A DNA stretch of 11,728 nt. Source: F1-60-MAGs104 sp964355975. GTDB lineage: Bacteria > Planctomycetota > Phycisphaerae > Phycisphaerales > SM1A02. The notes under the pieces were generated by a model. The model searched no databases. It had not been told where the DNA came from and worked only from the letters and a program-made list of their open reading frames with translations. How positions within the stretch are numbered: position 1 is the stretch's first letter; every line of letters begins with the position of its first letter. Position numbers and translations under genes: made by a program. Where the stretch lies: the NCBI GenBank assembly GCA_964355975.1, contig CAYHFW010000052.1, forward strand, positions 1 to 11,728. The letters run 5' to 3'. Shown here piece after piece: positions 1 through 7,077 of this stretch.

Positions 1-12
1 AGCCAACAACGG

Positions 13-28
13 TGACCTCCGCAGGTCA
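13..28. repeat. Short perfect hairpin at the window's left edge
   Basis: TGACCT (13-18) and AGGTCA (23-28) form a perfect 6-bp inverted repeat around the 4-nt loop CCGC. No T-run follows on either strand. It could be the end of a terminator for a gene left of the window, or part of the dispersed repeat that starts at 50. Nothing in the sequence decides between these. Confidence 0.3.
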
Positions 29-49
29 ACGACCCTGGACTCAAACATG

Positions 50-115
50 CTGCGCAGTTCGGCGAGGGCTGTTTGAGCGCCGAGTGAAGCATTCCGCCGC
101 GCTCACGTTGGATTG
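50..115 (+). repeat. Dispersed intergenic hairpin repeat, copy 1
   Basis: This 66-nt stretch matches 10478-10543 at about 62 of 66 positions, by eye. It contains an inverted repeat, TTCGGCG (58-64) and CGCCGAG (78-84), with a 13-nt loop. The outermost pair is T-G here and C-G in copy 2, so the stem is kept. The sequence to the left (1-49) is not shared with copy 2, so the common element starts near 50. It lies in the 203-nt gene-free stretch before the first gene. The role is unknown; REP-like or small non-autonomous mobile elements have this kind of layout. Confidence 0.7.
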
Positions 116-191
116 GGCGAGCAGTGCTCTCGCTGAATTCATTGCGTGACTTTTCAGCAGCCTGTTCACAGGTTGTCGCGCGCGCATCCCC

Positions 192-197
192 TACTAT
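192..197 (+). promoter_or_regulatory. Candidate -10 element for the gene at 204
   Basis: TACTAT fits the TAnnnT core of a sigma-70 -10 box and is followed by CGC. It ends 6 nt before the GTG at 204, so transcription would start at or next to that codon and the mRNA would be leaderless or nearly so. No good -35 box is visible at standard spacing. The same arrangement occurs before dinG and the ChaN-like gene in this window. Confidence 0.4.
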
Positions 198-203
198 CGC
201 CTT

Positions 204-659
204 GTGAGTTCGATGTACCAAGTCGGGTTGGGATTACGCAGCCTTGCGATCAAGAGCGCTGTGTTCGTGCTGCTCGCAGGTCTCTTCGCGTGGGTCATCG
301 GCGGATCGATTTTTCCTGGATCACAGGTTGTCAACCTGCCGAGTTTTGAGTGGCAGGGCGAGAGATGGCACGCGCGAGTCACTGGCAACGGGCGGTCGCC
401 AGCGCCGGCCGAGTGGCGTCTCGTGCGTGTCACTGCCGATGAGAGCGAGCGCATCGAGACCTTTGGATTGACTGGAAATTGGCGGGCAATGTATGGGCCG
501 CGCCTCTCGAACGAAGGGGTCGCGCTCGGAGTCGAAGTGCAGCAGGATGAACTCACAACATGGTGGCTCGTCACAATCGGCGCACAAGGCGCGACCGTGA
601 CTCGGCAGATTGGCACGTTGCAAGAACTCTTCGCCGCACTCGGCGGCCCAAACTCATAG
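204..659 (+). CDS. Small membrane-anchored protein of unknown function
   Basis: I do not recognise this 151-residue protein. Residues about 13-36 form one hydrophobic segment following a short positive N-terminus, so it is probably a single-pass inner-membrane protein or carries an uncleaved signal anchor. The rest (about 115 residues) is soluble, rich in Trp, Arg and beta-strand-like stretches, and contains no cysteine. The start is uncertain. GTG at 204 sits 6 nt after a -10-like TACTAT, while ATG at 213 is in frame three codons later; neither has a clear Shine-Dalgarno site. The gene stands alone and runs tail to tail into ligA, with its TAG (657-659) next to the ligase stop and a 6-nt overlap between the two reading frames. 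The competing minus-strand frame over the same bases reads as low-complexity Arg/Ser/Pro and looks spurious. I am confident it is a gene but cannot give its role. Confidence 0.75.
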   Translation: MSSMYQVGLGLRSLAIKSAVFVLLAGLFAWVIGGSIFPGSQVVNLPSFEWQGERWHARVTGNGRSPAPAEWRLVRVTADESERIETFGLTGNWRAMYGPRLSNEGVALGVEVQQDELTTWWLVTIGAQGATVTRQIGTLQELFAALGGPNS

Positions 660-2747
660 CGCGGATTGCGCGCCAAGCGCTGCGCGCAACTGCTCTTCAT
701 TCCAAATCGTCACGCCGAGTTCCTGCGCGCGCTGCAACTTTGATCCAGCGGCCTCACCCGCGATGAGGATGTTCGTCTTTGCAGAGACGCTGCCGGTCAC
801 CTTGCATCCGCGCTGCTCGAGAAGTTCGGTCAAAGCGCGCCGCTCGAATGTTGCGAACGTCCCTGTGATGACGACGATCTTTGATCGCAGTGGATCATCC
901 CCAACATTCTCGACGCTGCCATCGTGTGCATCTTGCAACTTGAATTCGCGGCTCGTGAAGTCAACCCCTGCAGAGGCAAGCTTTGAAAGTGTCTCGCGCA
1001 GTGTGGGCGTCGCGAGATCATGTGCGATGCTCTGCGCGGTGATCTTTCCGAAATCAGGAAGCGCCTCGAGCTCAGCGGGAGTCGCCGCCATGAGCGACGC
1101 GATATCTGCGAAGTTGCGTGCAAGAGTCTTCGCTGCACTGCTTCCAAGATGACGAATTCCAAGCGCAGCGAGCACACGTGCGAGTCCGCGAGAGCGCGCT
1201 TGATCTGCACTCTCGATGATCGCATCGGCAGTCTTCTCTCCCAATCGCCGCAGAGAGGTCTTGCCTGACTTCAACGCTGCCTCGCTCTCGAGATTCGCCA
1301 TCCCATCGCGGGGAAGACAAAACAAGTCGGCGAACTGCGTGACCATCTTTGCATCGACGAGTTGGTCGATCAAGCGTTCGCCCAGTCCATCAATGTTCAT
1401 CTGATCGCGACCGACGAACCACTTGAGCCGCTCCCGAAACTGACCAGGACAGGTCGCGCTCGTGCAGTACAACTTTGGACCCTCCTGCACGACCTCGCCA
1501 CCACAGGATGGGCAGGCTGTCGGAGCTTCGATGGGCTGTTCATTTCCGGCGCGCTTTGCGAGCACTGGGCCGATGACTTGTGGAATGACCTCACCTGCCT
1601 TCTCAACCCAGACGTGATCACCGATGCGAATGTCCTTACGCGTGATCTCTTCAAAGTTGTGAAGCGTTGCGTGCGCGACCGTCGAGCCCGAAATGACAAC
1701 GGGCTCCATCGTTGCGCGCGGCGTGAGCGTTCCGCCCTTGCCGACCTGCCACTCGACCTTGACCAACACCGTTTGTGCGCGCTCGGGCGGATATTTGAAT
1801 GCGACGATCCAACGTGGGCTCTTGCCCGTCGCGCCGAGTTGCTCTTGTTGCGCGAAGTCGTTCACGCGCACGACCATCCCGTCGACTCCAAATGGCAGCG
1901 TGGTGCGCGTGTGCGCAAAGCCCTCGATGGCCGCCACCGTTGCGTCGGCCGTCGTGCACAACTGCGCAAGTCGATTGACTGGAATGCCCCATCCGCGAAG
2001 TGCTGCGAGAAAATCCCAGTGGGTTGTCACGCTCGACTGTTCACTCCACGCGCCGCGACTGTGCGCGATGAATGCGAGTCGGCGTGAAGCTGCGACCGAC
2101 GGGTCGAGACTCTTGAGAGTTCCAGCAGTCGCATTGCGCGCATTGGCGAGGAGCGGTTCGTTGCGCTCGGCGCGCGCTGCATTGATGCGATCGAACTCTG
2201 CGTTGGGCATGTAGATCTCGCCGCGCACTTCGAGCAGATCGGGCACGCCCAACTCCCCGCTCTTTGCCACATGCAGGCGCAGCGGAATCGCCCGCATTGC
2301 CCGCACATTGACGGTGACATCATCGCCGACCGCGCCATCTCCGCGGGTCACCGCGCGCGCGAGTTTGCCCTGTTCGTAGCGCAGGCTGACGGCGACTCCG
2401 TCGATCTTTGGATCGGCGACAAGCACGAGTGGATGCCCGCTCGACTTTTCGCACCGGCGATACCACGCGAGAAATCCCTCGATGTCGTACGTGTTGTCGA
2501 TCGACTGCATCGCGATTGTGTGCGCGACCTGCTCGAATCCTTCGATCGGTTGTCCGCCGATGCGCTGGGTTGGGCTCGTCGCATCTGCGAACTCTGGAAA
2601 CTGCCGCTCGATGTCAGCAAGTTCAGCGAGGAGTCGGTCGTATTCGGTATCCGCCATCAACGGTTGCGCGTCGACGTAGTAGGCGGTGTTCGCGCGGTCG
2701 AGTAGGTCGCGCAATTCTGAGATCTTCGACTGCGTGGGTCGCTCCAT
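654..2747 (-). CDS. ligA: NAD-dependent DNA ligase LigA
   Basis: It seals nicks in duplex DNA during replication and repair, using NAD+ to adenylate an active-site lysine. At 697 residues it is slightly longer than the usual bacterial enzyme of about 670. The N-terminal Ia/adenylation region carries the YY near residue 23 and the MQSIDN segment near 80. The nucleotidyl-transfer motif is KIDG, with K114 as the expected catalytic lysine. A zinc finger follows with C412, C415, C428 and C433. Helix-hairpin-helix repeats come next, including an IDGLGE segment just after the finger, and a C-terminal BRCT domain covers about residues 615-697. The start ATG has no Shine-Dalgarno site and lies 9 nt after the stop of the DUF4442 gene, which suggests co-transcription and perhaps re-initiation. 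All motifs are intact and the identification is secure. Confidence 0.97.
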   Translation of the reverse strand: MERPTQSKISELRDLLDRANTAYYVDAQPLMADTEYDRLLAELADIERQFPEFADATSPTQRIGGQPIEGFEQVAHTIAMQSIDNTYDIEGFLAWYRRCEKSSGHPLVLVADPKIDGVAVSLRYEQGKLARAVTRGDGAVGDDVTVNVRAMRAIPLRLHVAKSGELGVPDLLEVRGEIYMPNAEFDRINAARAERNEPLLANARNATAGTLKSLDPSVAASRRLAFIAHSRGAWSEQSSVTTHWDFLAALRGWGIPVNRLAQLCTTADATVAAIEGFAHTRTTLPFGVDGMVVRVNDFAQQEQLGATGKSPRWIVAFKYPPERAQTVLVKVEWQVGKGGTLTPRATMEPVVISGSTVAHATLHNFEEITRKDIRIGDHVWVEKAGEVIPQVIGPVLAKRAGNEQPIEAPTACPSCGGEVVQEGPKLYCTSATCPGQFRERLKWFVGRDQMNIDGLGERLIDQLVDAKMVTQFADLFCLPRDGMANLESEAALKSGKTSLRRLGEKTADAIIESADQARSRGLARVLAALGIRHLGSSAAKTLARNFADIASLMAATPAELEALPDFGKITAQSIAHDLATPTLRETLSKLASAGVDFTSREFKLQDAHDGSVENVGDDPLRSKIVVITGTFATFERRALTELLEQRGCKVTGSVSAKTNILIAGEAAGSKLQRAQELGVTIWNEEQLRAALGAQSAL
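666..689. terminator. Strong hairpin at the convergent gene 1 / ligA junction
   Basis: TTGCGCGC (666-673) and GCGCGCAA (682-689) form a perfect 8-bp stem with an 8-nt loop. It starts 7 nt after the stop of the plus-strand gene and lies inside the last codons of ligA on the other strand. No T-run follows on either side, so it is not a classical intrinsic terminator. A hairpin at a tail-to-tail junction could still end or stabilise both transcripts. The ligA coding sequence also constrains these bases. Confidence 0.35.
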
Positions 2748-2756
2748 CAGAGGACA

Positions 2757-3350
2757 TCACCGACGCGCGAGTCGCCGCGCCTTGATCATCGCTTTGGGCG
2801 CGCAGTGAAAGGTCGCATCGCAGCGGCCGACACGCTTCTCTTTCGTGGCGCCAAGCACCTGAACGAGTTGAAGAATCTCGAGGTCGATATCGATATTGAA
2901 CTCGCCCCCCGCGGCAATCTTGAGTTCGATGTCTTGCGCGCACTTCACGTTGTAGATCGCGGGACCCACACACGGGCGCAAAAAGTTGTAACTCAGCTTC
3001 TTGCAGACAACGATGTAGTCGCCGCCGCAGCGCGCGAAGAGGTACATGCCACCTGCGACTTCGCTGTTGGCGAGCAGCGCAGCACCCGCCATCGCGTTGT
3101 ACCAATTGCGATTGATCCGACGAAAGGGAAGGATCGCAACAAAGCGATCGGTGCCGAGGTTTTTCATCGAGATTCCCGAGCGAAATGCGTAGGGCAACCA
3201 GATCAACGAACAGAGACGATGCCAAAAATTGTTGCGCGTCGAGAGGCGTGAGATGTACGCCTCGGCACGCTCGGCAAGCGTCAATTTCTGTTGGTCGGTC
3301 TTGATCGTTGTCACTGAAAAACCTGAATTCGCGATGATAGCATCCGACAT
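2757..3350 (-). CDS. DUF4442 / hotdog-fold thioesterase-like protein
   Basis: This looks like a member of the PaaI/YiiD-related hotdog superfamily annotated as DUF4442, with many members predicted to be acyl-CoA thioesterases. The region from about residue 40 fits the fold: an LPYAFRSGI segment, the RFVAILPFRRINRNW strand, then NAMAGAALLANSEVAGG, which resembles the long central hotdog helix. A KKLSYNFLRP strand with the typical Phe-x-Arg-Pro pattern follows. There is no signal peptide, so it should act in the cytoplasm. The start is uncertain. ATG at 3350 gives 197 residues. GTG at 3314 gives 185, has AGG 7 nt upstream, and lies after a promoter-like TATCAT on this strand, so it may be the true start. 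An ATG at 3398 would overlap the divergent gene. LigA follows after 9 nt, probably in the same transcript. The family call is fairly sure; the substrate is unknown. Confidence 0.75.
   Translation of the reverse strand: MSDAIIANSGFSVTTIKTDQQKLTLAERAEAYISRLSTRNNFWHRLCSLIWLPYAFRSGISMKNLGTDRFVAILPFRRINRNWYNAMAGAALLANSEVAGGMYLFARCGGDYIVVCKKLSYNFLRPCVGPAIYNVKCAQDIELKIAAGGEFNIDIDLEILQLVQVLGATKEKRVGRCDATFHCAPKAMIKARRLARR
3334..3343. promoter_or_regulatory. Candidate symmetric bidirectional promoter (overlapping extended -10 boxes)
   Basis: The 10-mer ATGATAGCAT reads as TG-A-TAGCAT on the plus strand and TG-C-TATCAT on the minus strand, an extended -10 (TGn plus TAnnnT) in both directions around a shared TA core. 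Predicted starts are near 3350 (plus) and 3327 (minus). These give leaders of about 15 nt before the isomerase ATG at 3365 and about 13 nt before a GTG at 3314 of the DUF4442 gene. No good -35 boxes are visible, as is common for extended -10 promoters. Confidence 0.45.
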
Positions 3351-3364
3351 TTTGAGACTTTCCC

Positions 3365-4207
3365 ATGTTGAAACAAGGTGTCTGCGCGGTCTGTTCATGG
3401 AGCCTTCGCCCCACCGATGTGCAAGAACTCGCGCGGCGCATCCGTGCGCTTGACATCGAGGCGGTGCAACTCGCCCTCGTTCCCTGCCTGAGCGATGCGC
3501 GCTGGCGAAGCGCGGTCGACTTTCTGCGCGGCGAAGGGATTGAGGTCATCAGCGGCATGCTCGCGATGGCCGGCGAGGATTACACAACGCTCGAATCAAT
3601 TGCTCGCACTGGCGGCGTGCGCAGCGACGCGCACTGGGGAGAAAACCTCGACCGCGCGCTGCGGGTTGCTGACCTTGCCGAGCGGTACGCGATTGAACTT
3701 GTCACGTTGCACGGGGGATTTCTTCCCCATGACAGCGGCGATCCGGTGCGGTCGATGATGCTCGATCGGCTGCGCACTCTTGCTGACATCTTTGCGCAGC
3801 GCGGAGTCTCGATCGCGCTCGAAACAGGACAAGAGAGTGCGTCGACTCTCGCGCTTGCCCTGCGTGAACTCGATCGTCCTTCGGTCGGCGTGAACTTTGA
3901 CCCAGCAAACATGATTCTCTATGGGATGGGCGATCCAGTCGAGGCAGTCGAGACGCTCACCCCATGGCTGCGGCAGGTGCACATCAAGGACGCAGTTGCG
4001 ACGAAGTGCGCGGGAACATGGGGAACTGAACTTCCAGTCGGTCAGGGAAGCGTGCAGTGGCAGCCGTTTCTTGCGCGGGTGCAGCGCGCGTGTACGCCAG
4101 CGCGTCCAATCAATCTGGTCATCGAGCGCGAGTCGGGCAAGTGCCGCGACGAAGACATTCTTGCTGCGCGCGATCTCGTTCGGCGCCATCTCTGCACTAT
4201 CGTGTAG
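3365..4207 (+). CDS. Sugar phosphate isomerase/epimerase-like TIM-barrel protein
   Basis: This 280-residue protein belongs to the xylose isomerase-like TIM-barrel / AP endonuclease 2 superfamily, whose members isomerise or epimerise sugars, or act on inositols and hydroxypyruvate. It opens with the typical first strand (GVCAVCSWSL, residues 5-14). Likely metal or substrate ligands follow in barrel order: H116 in TLHGG, E153 in ALETGQE, D179 in NFDPAN, H206 in QVHIKD and E254 or E256 in IERESG. These all sit at the positions expected for a divalent-metal enzyme. It lacks a signal peptide, so it is cytoplasmic. ATG 3365 is well supported because the barrel begins right after it, although the ribosome site is weak. 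It heads a cluster of five genes, the next one starting 2 nt after its stop. The substrate cannot be told from the sequence. Confidence 0.9.
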   Translation: MLKQGVCAVCSWSLRPTDVQELARRIRALDIEAVQLALVPCLSDARWRSAVDFLRGEGIEVISGMLAMAGEDYTTLESIARTGGVRSDAHWGENLDRALRVADLAERYAIELVTLHGGFLPHDSGDPVRSMMLDRLRTLADIFAQRGVSIALETGQESASTLALALRELDRPSVGVNFDPANMILYGMGDPVEAVETLTPWLRQVHIKDAVATKCAGTWGTELPVGQGSVQWQPFLARVQRACTPARPINLVIERESGKCRDEDILAARDLVRRHLCTIV

Positions 4208-4209
4208 CC

Positions 4210-4497
4210 ATGCCAACGTATCTGTACTGCGTCGTCCATCAAGATGGAAGTGATGGCGAGCACTTCGAGGTCTTTCAACCGATGGCTGAAGCGGCGCTGA
4301 CCACGCATCCTGAGAGCGGGCTGCCTGTCCGCAGAGTTCCGGTCGTTGCGCAAGTGCAGTTTGGAAGCGATGGCAAGCGACTCTCAAACTCGAATCTCGA
4401 CCGACTTGGATTCACAAAGTACGAGCGTGCGGGCAACGGCGTTTGGGAAAAGAAAGCCGGCAAGGGTCCACCCACCATTCAGCGCGACGACGACTAG
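4210..4497 (+). CDS. FmdB-type protein with degenerate zinc ribbon
   Basis: The 95-residue protein begins MPTYLY, has HFEVFQPM at 18-25 and a P-E-S-G...V-R-R stretch at 34-42. This is the frame of the FmdB/CxxC_CxxC_SSSS putative regulatory family, which normally reads MPxYEYxCxxCG...CPxCGGxVxR. Here the four zinc cysteines are gone as a set. The two knuckles read C7-x2-H10 and H33-x2-S36, leaving only three possible ligands. The C-terminal half is hydrophilic, and LGFTKYERAGNGVWEKK resembles tails of other FmdB-like proteins. The ATG lies 2 nt after the isomerase stop and the next gene begins 2 nt after its own stop, so it is an operon-internal gene. The true function of the family is unclear, since the regulatory label rests on few cases. 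The relationship is likely, but metal binding is doubtful. Confidence 0.75.
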   Translation: MPTYLYCVVHQDGSDGEHFEVFQPMAEAALTTHPESGLPVRRVPVVAQVQFGSDGKRLSNSNLDRLGFTKYERAGNGVWEKKAGKGPPTIQRDDD

Positions 4498-4499
4498 AC

Positions 4500-5573
4500 A
4501 TGATGACACCAGCCTGGTTGAGGACAATCGGATGGGGGCTCTTCTGCTCCGCCAGTTGGACGTGGTGCATCGGCATGTTTCTGCCGTTCATCATGCTGAA
4601 ACAATTCGGCTGGCCTGGGTTTCTGGCATTCTTTATCCCAAACGTGTTGGGGTGCGCACTCTTTGGATATGTGCTGAATCGTGCGAGCGCCGCGCGACTT
4701 CGAACACGCTGCGCAGCACTCTGCACATGGTTCTCGCTCGCGACACTCTTCTATCAAGCATTCTTCTCAGGATGGATGCTGCCCCCCATCGTCGCGATCG
4801 CCGTCATCGTCGGAGGGCTCGCCGCCGCGCGATTCTTGGGCGATTCTGGATGGCAGCGGTTCGCGTTTGCCGTGACGATCGTGTCGGCGTGTGCGGTCGA
4901 TTGGATTCGCTTGCCGTCGCTTCTTGAATTGCCCGCCACAGGAAACCTTCCCGCGCAATCACTGCCACCACTCGTGATCGCGATCGCACTCGGATTTCTT
5001 GCGTGCCCTTACCTCGACCTCACATTCCACCGCGCACTCGAGCGCTCACCGAGCCGCCACGCGTTCTTCGTCTTCGGCGTCGCGTTCGCTGTGACTTTGC
5101 TCGGGGTCGCAACGTTCTTCGATGTCACGACGATCGGCCCGCGACTTGGCAGCGCGCTCACAATGCTGTGGGCAATCCAATTGCTCTTCACGATCGGCGC
5201 GCATGGCCGCGAAGGATTCACAGATGCGCGCCCACTCAGCCGACGAGTGCTCGTCGTCTGGGTCTTGCTCGTTGGGCTTGCACTTGGATGGCTGACCAGA
5301 CTTTCTCCAGTCGCGTGGTGGGGAACAGGCGAAGAGACCTACCTGCGAATTCTTGTGCTTTATGGACTTGTTTTCCCGTATTTTCTGCTGCTTCGATTGC
5401 GCGGCGTGCCGACATGGCTCTGCGTGGGAGTGGTCGTTGCAAGTCTTCCATTCTTTGAACTCGGATTCATGCAGAATCGAACGGGGGCACTTTTCATTCC
5501 ACTCGTATTGCTTTTGGTCCCGTGGATGACATCTTTGGTCAATGGAAGGTGGAAAGACCGCCTGCCCACATGA
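4500..5573 (+). CDS. Polytopic membrane protein of unknown function
   Basis: The 357-residue protein is hydrophobic nearly throughout, with about eleven or twelve predicted membrane segments from residue 9 to 348 and short, Arg-containing loops. The N-terminal stretch GWGLFCSASWTWCIGMFLP, followed by a PNVLGCALFGYVL segment, faintly recalls the first helices of sodium:solute symporters. That is a weak impression, and I would not call it a transporter on this basis. ATG codons at 4500 and 4503 are adjacent. I take the first, 2 nt after the FmdB-like stop; the reading frame is open further upstream but that part overlaps the FmdB gene. Its TGA overlaps the DUF1800 start in an ATGA, implying translational coupling. 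It should sit in the inner membrane and be made together with the DUF1800/DUF1501 pair. Confidence 0.8.
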   Translation: MMTPAWLRTIGWGLFCSASWTWCIGMFLPFIMLKQFGWPGFLAFFIPNVLGCALFGYVLNRASAARLRTRCAALCTWFSLATLFYQAFFSGWMLPPIVAIAVIVGGLAAARFLGDSGWQRFAFAVTIVSACAVDWIRLPSLLELPATGNLPAQSLPPLVIAIALGFLACPYLDLTFHRALERSPSRHAFFVFGVAFAVTLLGVATFFDVTTIGPRLGSALTMLWAIQLLFTIGAHGREGFTDARPLSRRVLVVWVLLVGLALGWLTRLSPVAWWGTGEETYLRILVLYGLVFPYFLLLRLRGVPTWLCVGVVVASLPFFELGFMQNRTGALFIPLVLLLVPWMTSLVNGRWKDRLPT

Positions 5574-7063
5574 CCAACTATTCAACAACACCACTGGGAA
5601 AAGCGAACTGGAACTCACAGACCGCGCGTCACTTGCTCAACCGAGCGGGATTCGGTGGAACGCCAGTGCAAATCGAAGCGGTGCGTGCGATGGGGTTGGA
5701 TGGCGCGGTCGACTACCTGCTCGACTCGGATACCTCGCCCGGCGAGTCGATCAGTGAGAGTGCGTTTGATAGGACGATTCGAACGCCGCTGACCGACGAA
5801 GAGCGCGCGACGTTGCGACAGGCGCGGCAATCCAATTCTGAAACAGTGCGCGAGCAGTTTCAGAAAGTGAAGAATCAACAGGATGGTCTCGATCGCGCAC
5901 AGATGCAAGAGATTCAGAAGTGGTGGCTTCGCCGGTTGATTCAAACCGGCCGCCCGCTTGAAGAGAAACTCACTCTCTTCTGGCACGGGCACTTCGCCAC
6001 TGGCTACCGGACGATCGAAGATAGTTATCACATGTTTCAGCAGAATCAGCTCTTTCGCAAGTACGCGAGCGGAAACTTTGCCGACTTGGTCATGCGCATC
6101 TTGCGCAATCCCGCGATGCTGAAATACCTCGACAATGATGAGAGTCGCCGTGGGCGTCCCAACGAAAATCTCGCACGCGAGCTGATGGAACTCTTCGTGC
6201 TCGGAGAGGGGCATGGCTACACAGAGAACGACATTAAAGAGGGTGCGCGCGCGCTCACTGGATTCACCTTCGACGACGATGCGTTTCGATTCGACGCTGG
6301 CAACCACGATGGCGAGAGCAAGACGATTCTCGGTCAGACTGGCGACTGGGATGGCGACGACTTCGCGCGAATCATTCTCTCGCGGCGCGAAACATCTGAG
6401 TTTCTCTGTGGCAAGCTCTACCGTTTCTTCGTCAACGACGCTCCAGGAATGCCCGACACAAAGTGCAAGGCATTTTCGAACGCGCTTGCGGCTGAACTTC
6501 GCAAGCAACAGTACGAGATGAAACCCGTCCTGCGCATGCTGTTTCGAAGCCAACACTTCTATGACGCCGCCAATCGTGGCGCAACAATCAAGAGTCCAAC
6601 GCAACTCATCGTGCAGACGATTCGCGAACTCGGAACGCCGCCACGCGAACTCGGATCGCTCAACAGTGCAGGCGACCTGATGGGACAGAGCCTCTTCATG
6701 CCACCGAGCGTCAAGGGATGGGATGGCGGGCAGGCATGGATCAACACGAGCACCTATTTCGTGCGGCAGAATCTTGCGGTCTATCTCATCACGGGATTGC
6801 GTCCCGATGCATTTGACTGGGATGCCGATCTTGCAAAGTGGGACACCACTGCGCTTGAAGCAGCGATCGCGCGCGGCACTGAAGGCGACGCGTCCAAAGA
6901 AGCTGATGCGCTGCTTGATCTTGTTCTGTGTGCCCCAGCGACTGCGGCGCGACGCGCGCAGTTTCAAACCTATGTCACTGGACTGAAGGGGCCCCTCACG
7001 GGCGCTCGACTCGTCTCTGCGCTTTGCCTCATCACCGCGATGCCCGAGTATCAACTCTGCTAA
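5570..7063 (+). CDS. DUF1800 family protein
   Basis: This 497-residue protein has the full DUF1800 pattern: ARHLLNRAGFGG at residues 19-30, the WWLRRL helix at 118-123, EKLTLFWHGHFAT at 132-144, a QNQLFRKYASGNF segment near 159, and NENLARELMELF at 198-209. The C-terminal half carries FMPPSVKGWDGGQAWINTS, typical of these proteins. Biochemical function is not established for the family; it is almost always encoded beside DUF1501. The chosen ATG (5570) overlaps the membrane-protein stop (ATGA), with a purine-rich GGTGGAAAG roughly 12-20 nt before it. No signal peptide or Tat motif is present at the N-terminus, which is polar, so export, if any, would depend on a partner. Length is normal and there is no damage. 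Confidence 0.93.
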   Translation: MTNYSTTPLGKANWNSQTARHLLNRAGFGGTPVQIEAVRAMGLDGAVDYLLDSDTSPGESISESAFDRTIRTPLTDEERATLRQARQSNSETVREQFQKVKNQQDGLDRAQMQEIQKWWLRRLIQTGRPLEEKLTLFWHGHFATGYRTIEDSYHMFQQNQLFRKYASGNFADLVMRILRNPAMLKYLDNDESRRGRPNENLARELMELFVLGEGHGYTENDIKEGARALTGFTFDDDAFRFDAGNHDGESKTILGQTGDWDGDDFARIILSRRETSEFLCGKLYRFFVNDAPGMPDTKCKAFSNALAAELRKQQYEMKPVLRMLFRSQHFYDAANRGATIKSPTQLIVQTIRELGTPPRELGSLNSAGDLMGQSLFMPPSVKGWDGGQAWINTSTYFVRQNLAVYLITGLRPDAFDWDADLAKWDTTALEAAIARGTEGDASKEADALLDLVLCAPATAARRAQFQTYVTGLKGPLTGARLVSALCLITAMPEYQLC

Positions 7064-7068
7064 TCACT

Positions 7069-7072
7069 GGAG
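7069..7072 (+). promoter_or_regulatory. Shine-Dalgarno site for DUF1501
   Basis: GGAG lies 5 nt before the ATG at 7078 and 5 nt after the DUF1800 stop. It is one of the few clear ribosome sites in the window and fixes the DUF1501 start. It contrasts with operon-head genes, which mostly lack such a site. Confidence 0.7.
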
Positions 7073-7077
7073 CCCCG

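Noticed and set aside
1..149. An open frame entering from the left edge and running through the repeat
   Set aside because: Two frames are open here, both cross the repeat, and neither gives a recognisable protein end. Copy 2 of the same repeat is plainly intergenic.
161..172. CCTGTTCACAGG as a LexA box
   Set aside because: The arms are short and it does not match a LexA consensus I know well enough to assert; the gene it precedes has no repair link.
194..700. A 168-codon minus-strand frame over the first gene
   Set aside because: It reads as Arg/Ser/Pro-rich low-complexity sequence, and it overlaps the end of ligA. The plus-strand frame has a clean hydrophobic anchor and ends next to the ligA stop, as expected for a real neighbour.
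1362..2087. Long plus-strand frames inside ligA
   Set aside because: They are antisense to a fully conserved ligase and have shadow-like composition without motifs.
5615..7054. A 479-codon open frame on the minus strand covering nearly all of DUF1800
   Set aside because: It is codon-for-codon antisense to DUF1800. It stays open simply because the sense gene avoids TTA, CTA and TCA, which are rare codons in this G+C-rich genome. The protein shows no recognisable motif, while the sense strand has the complete family pattern.
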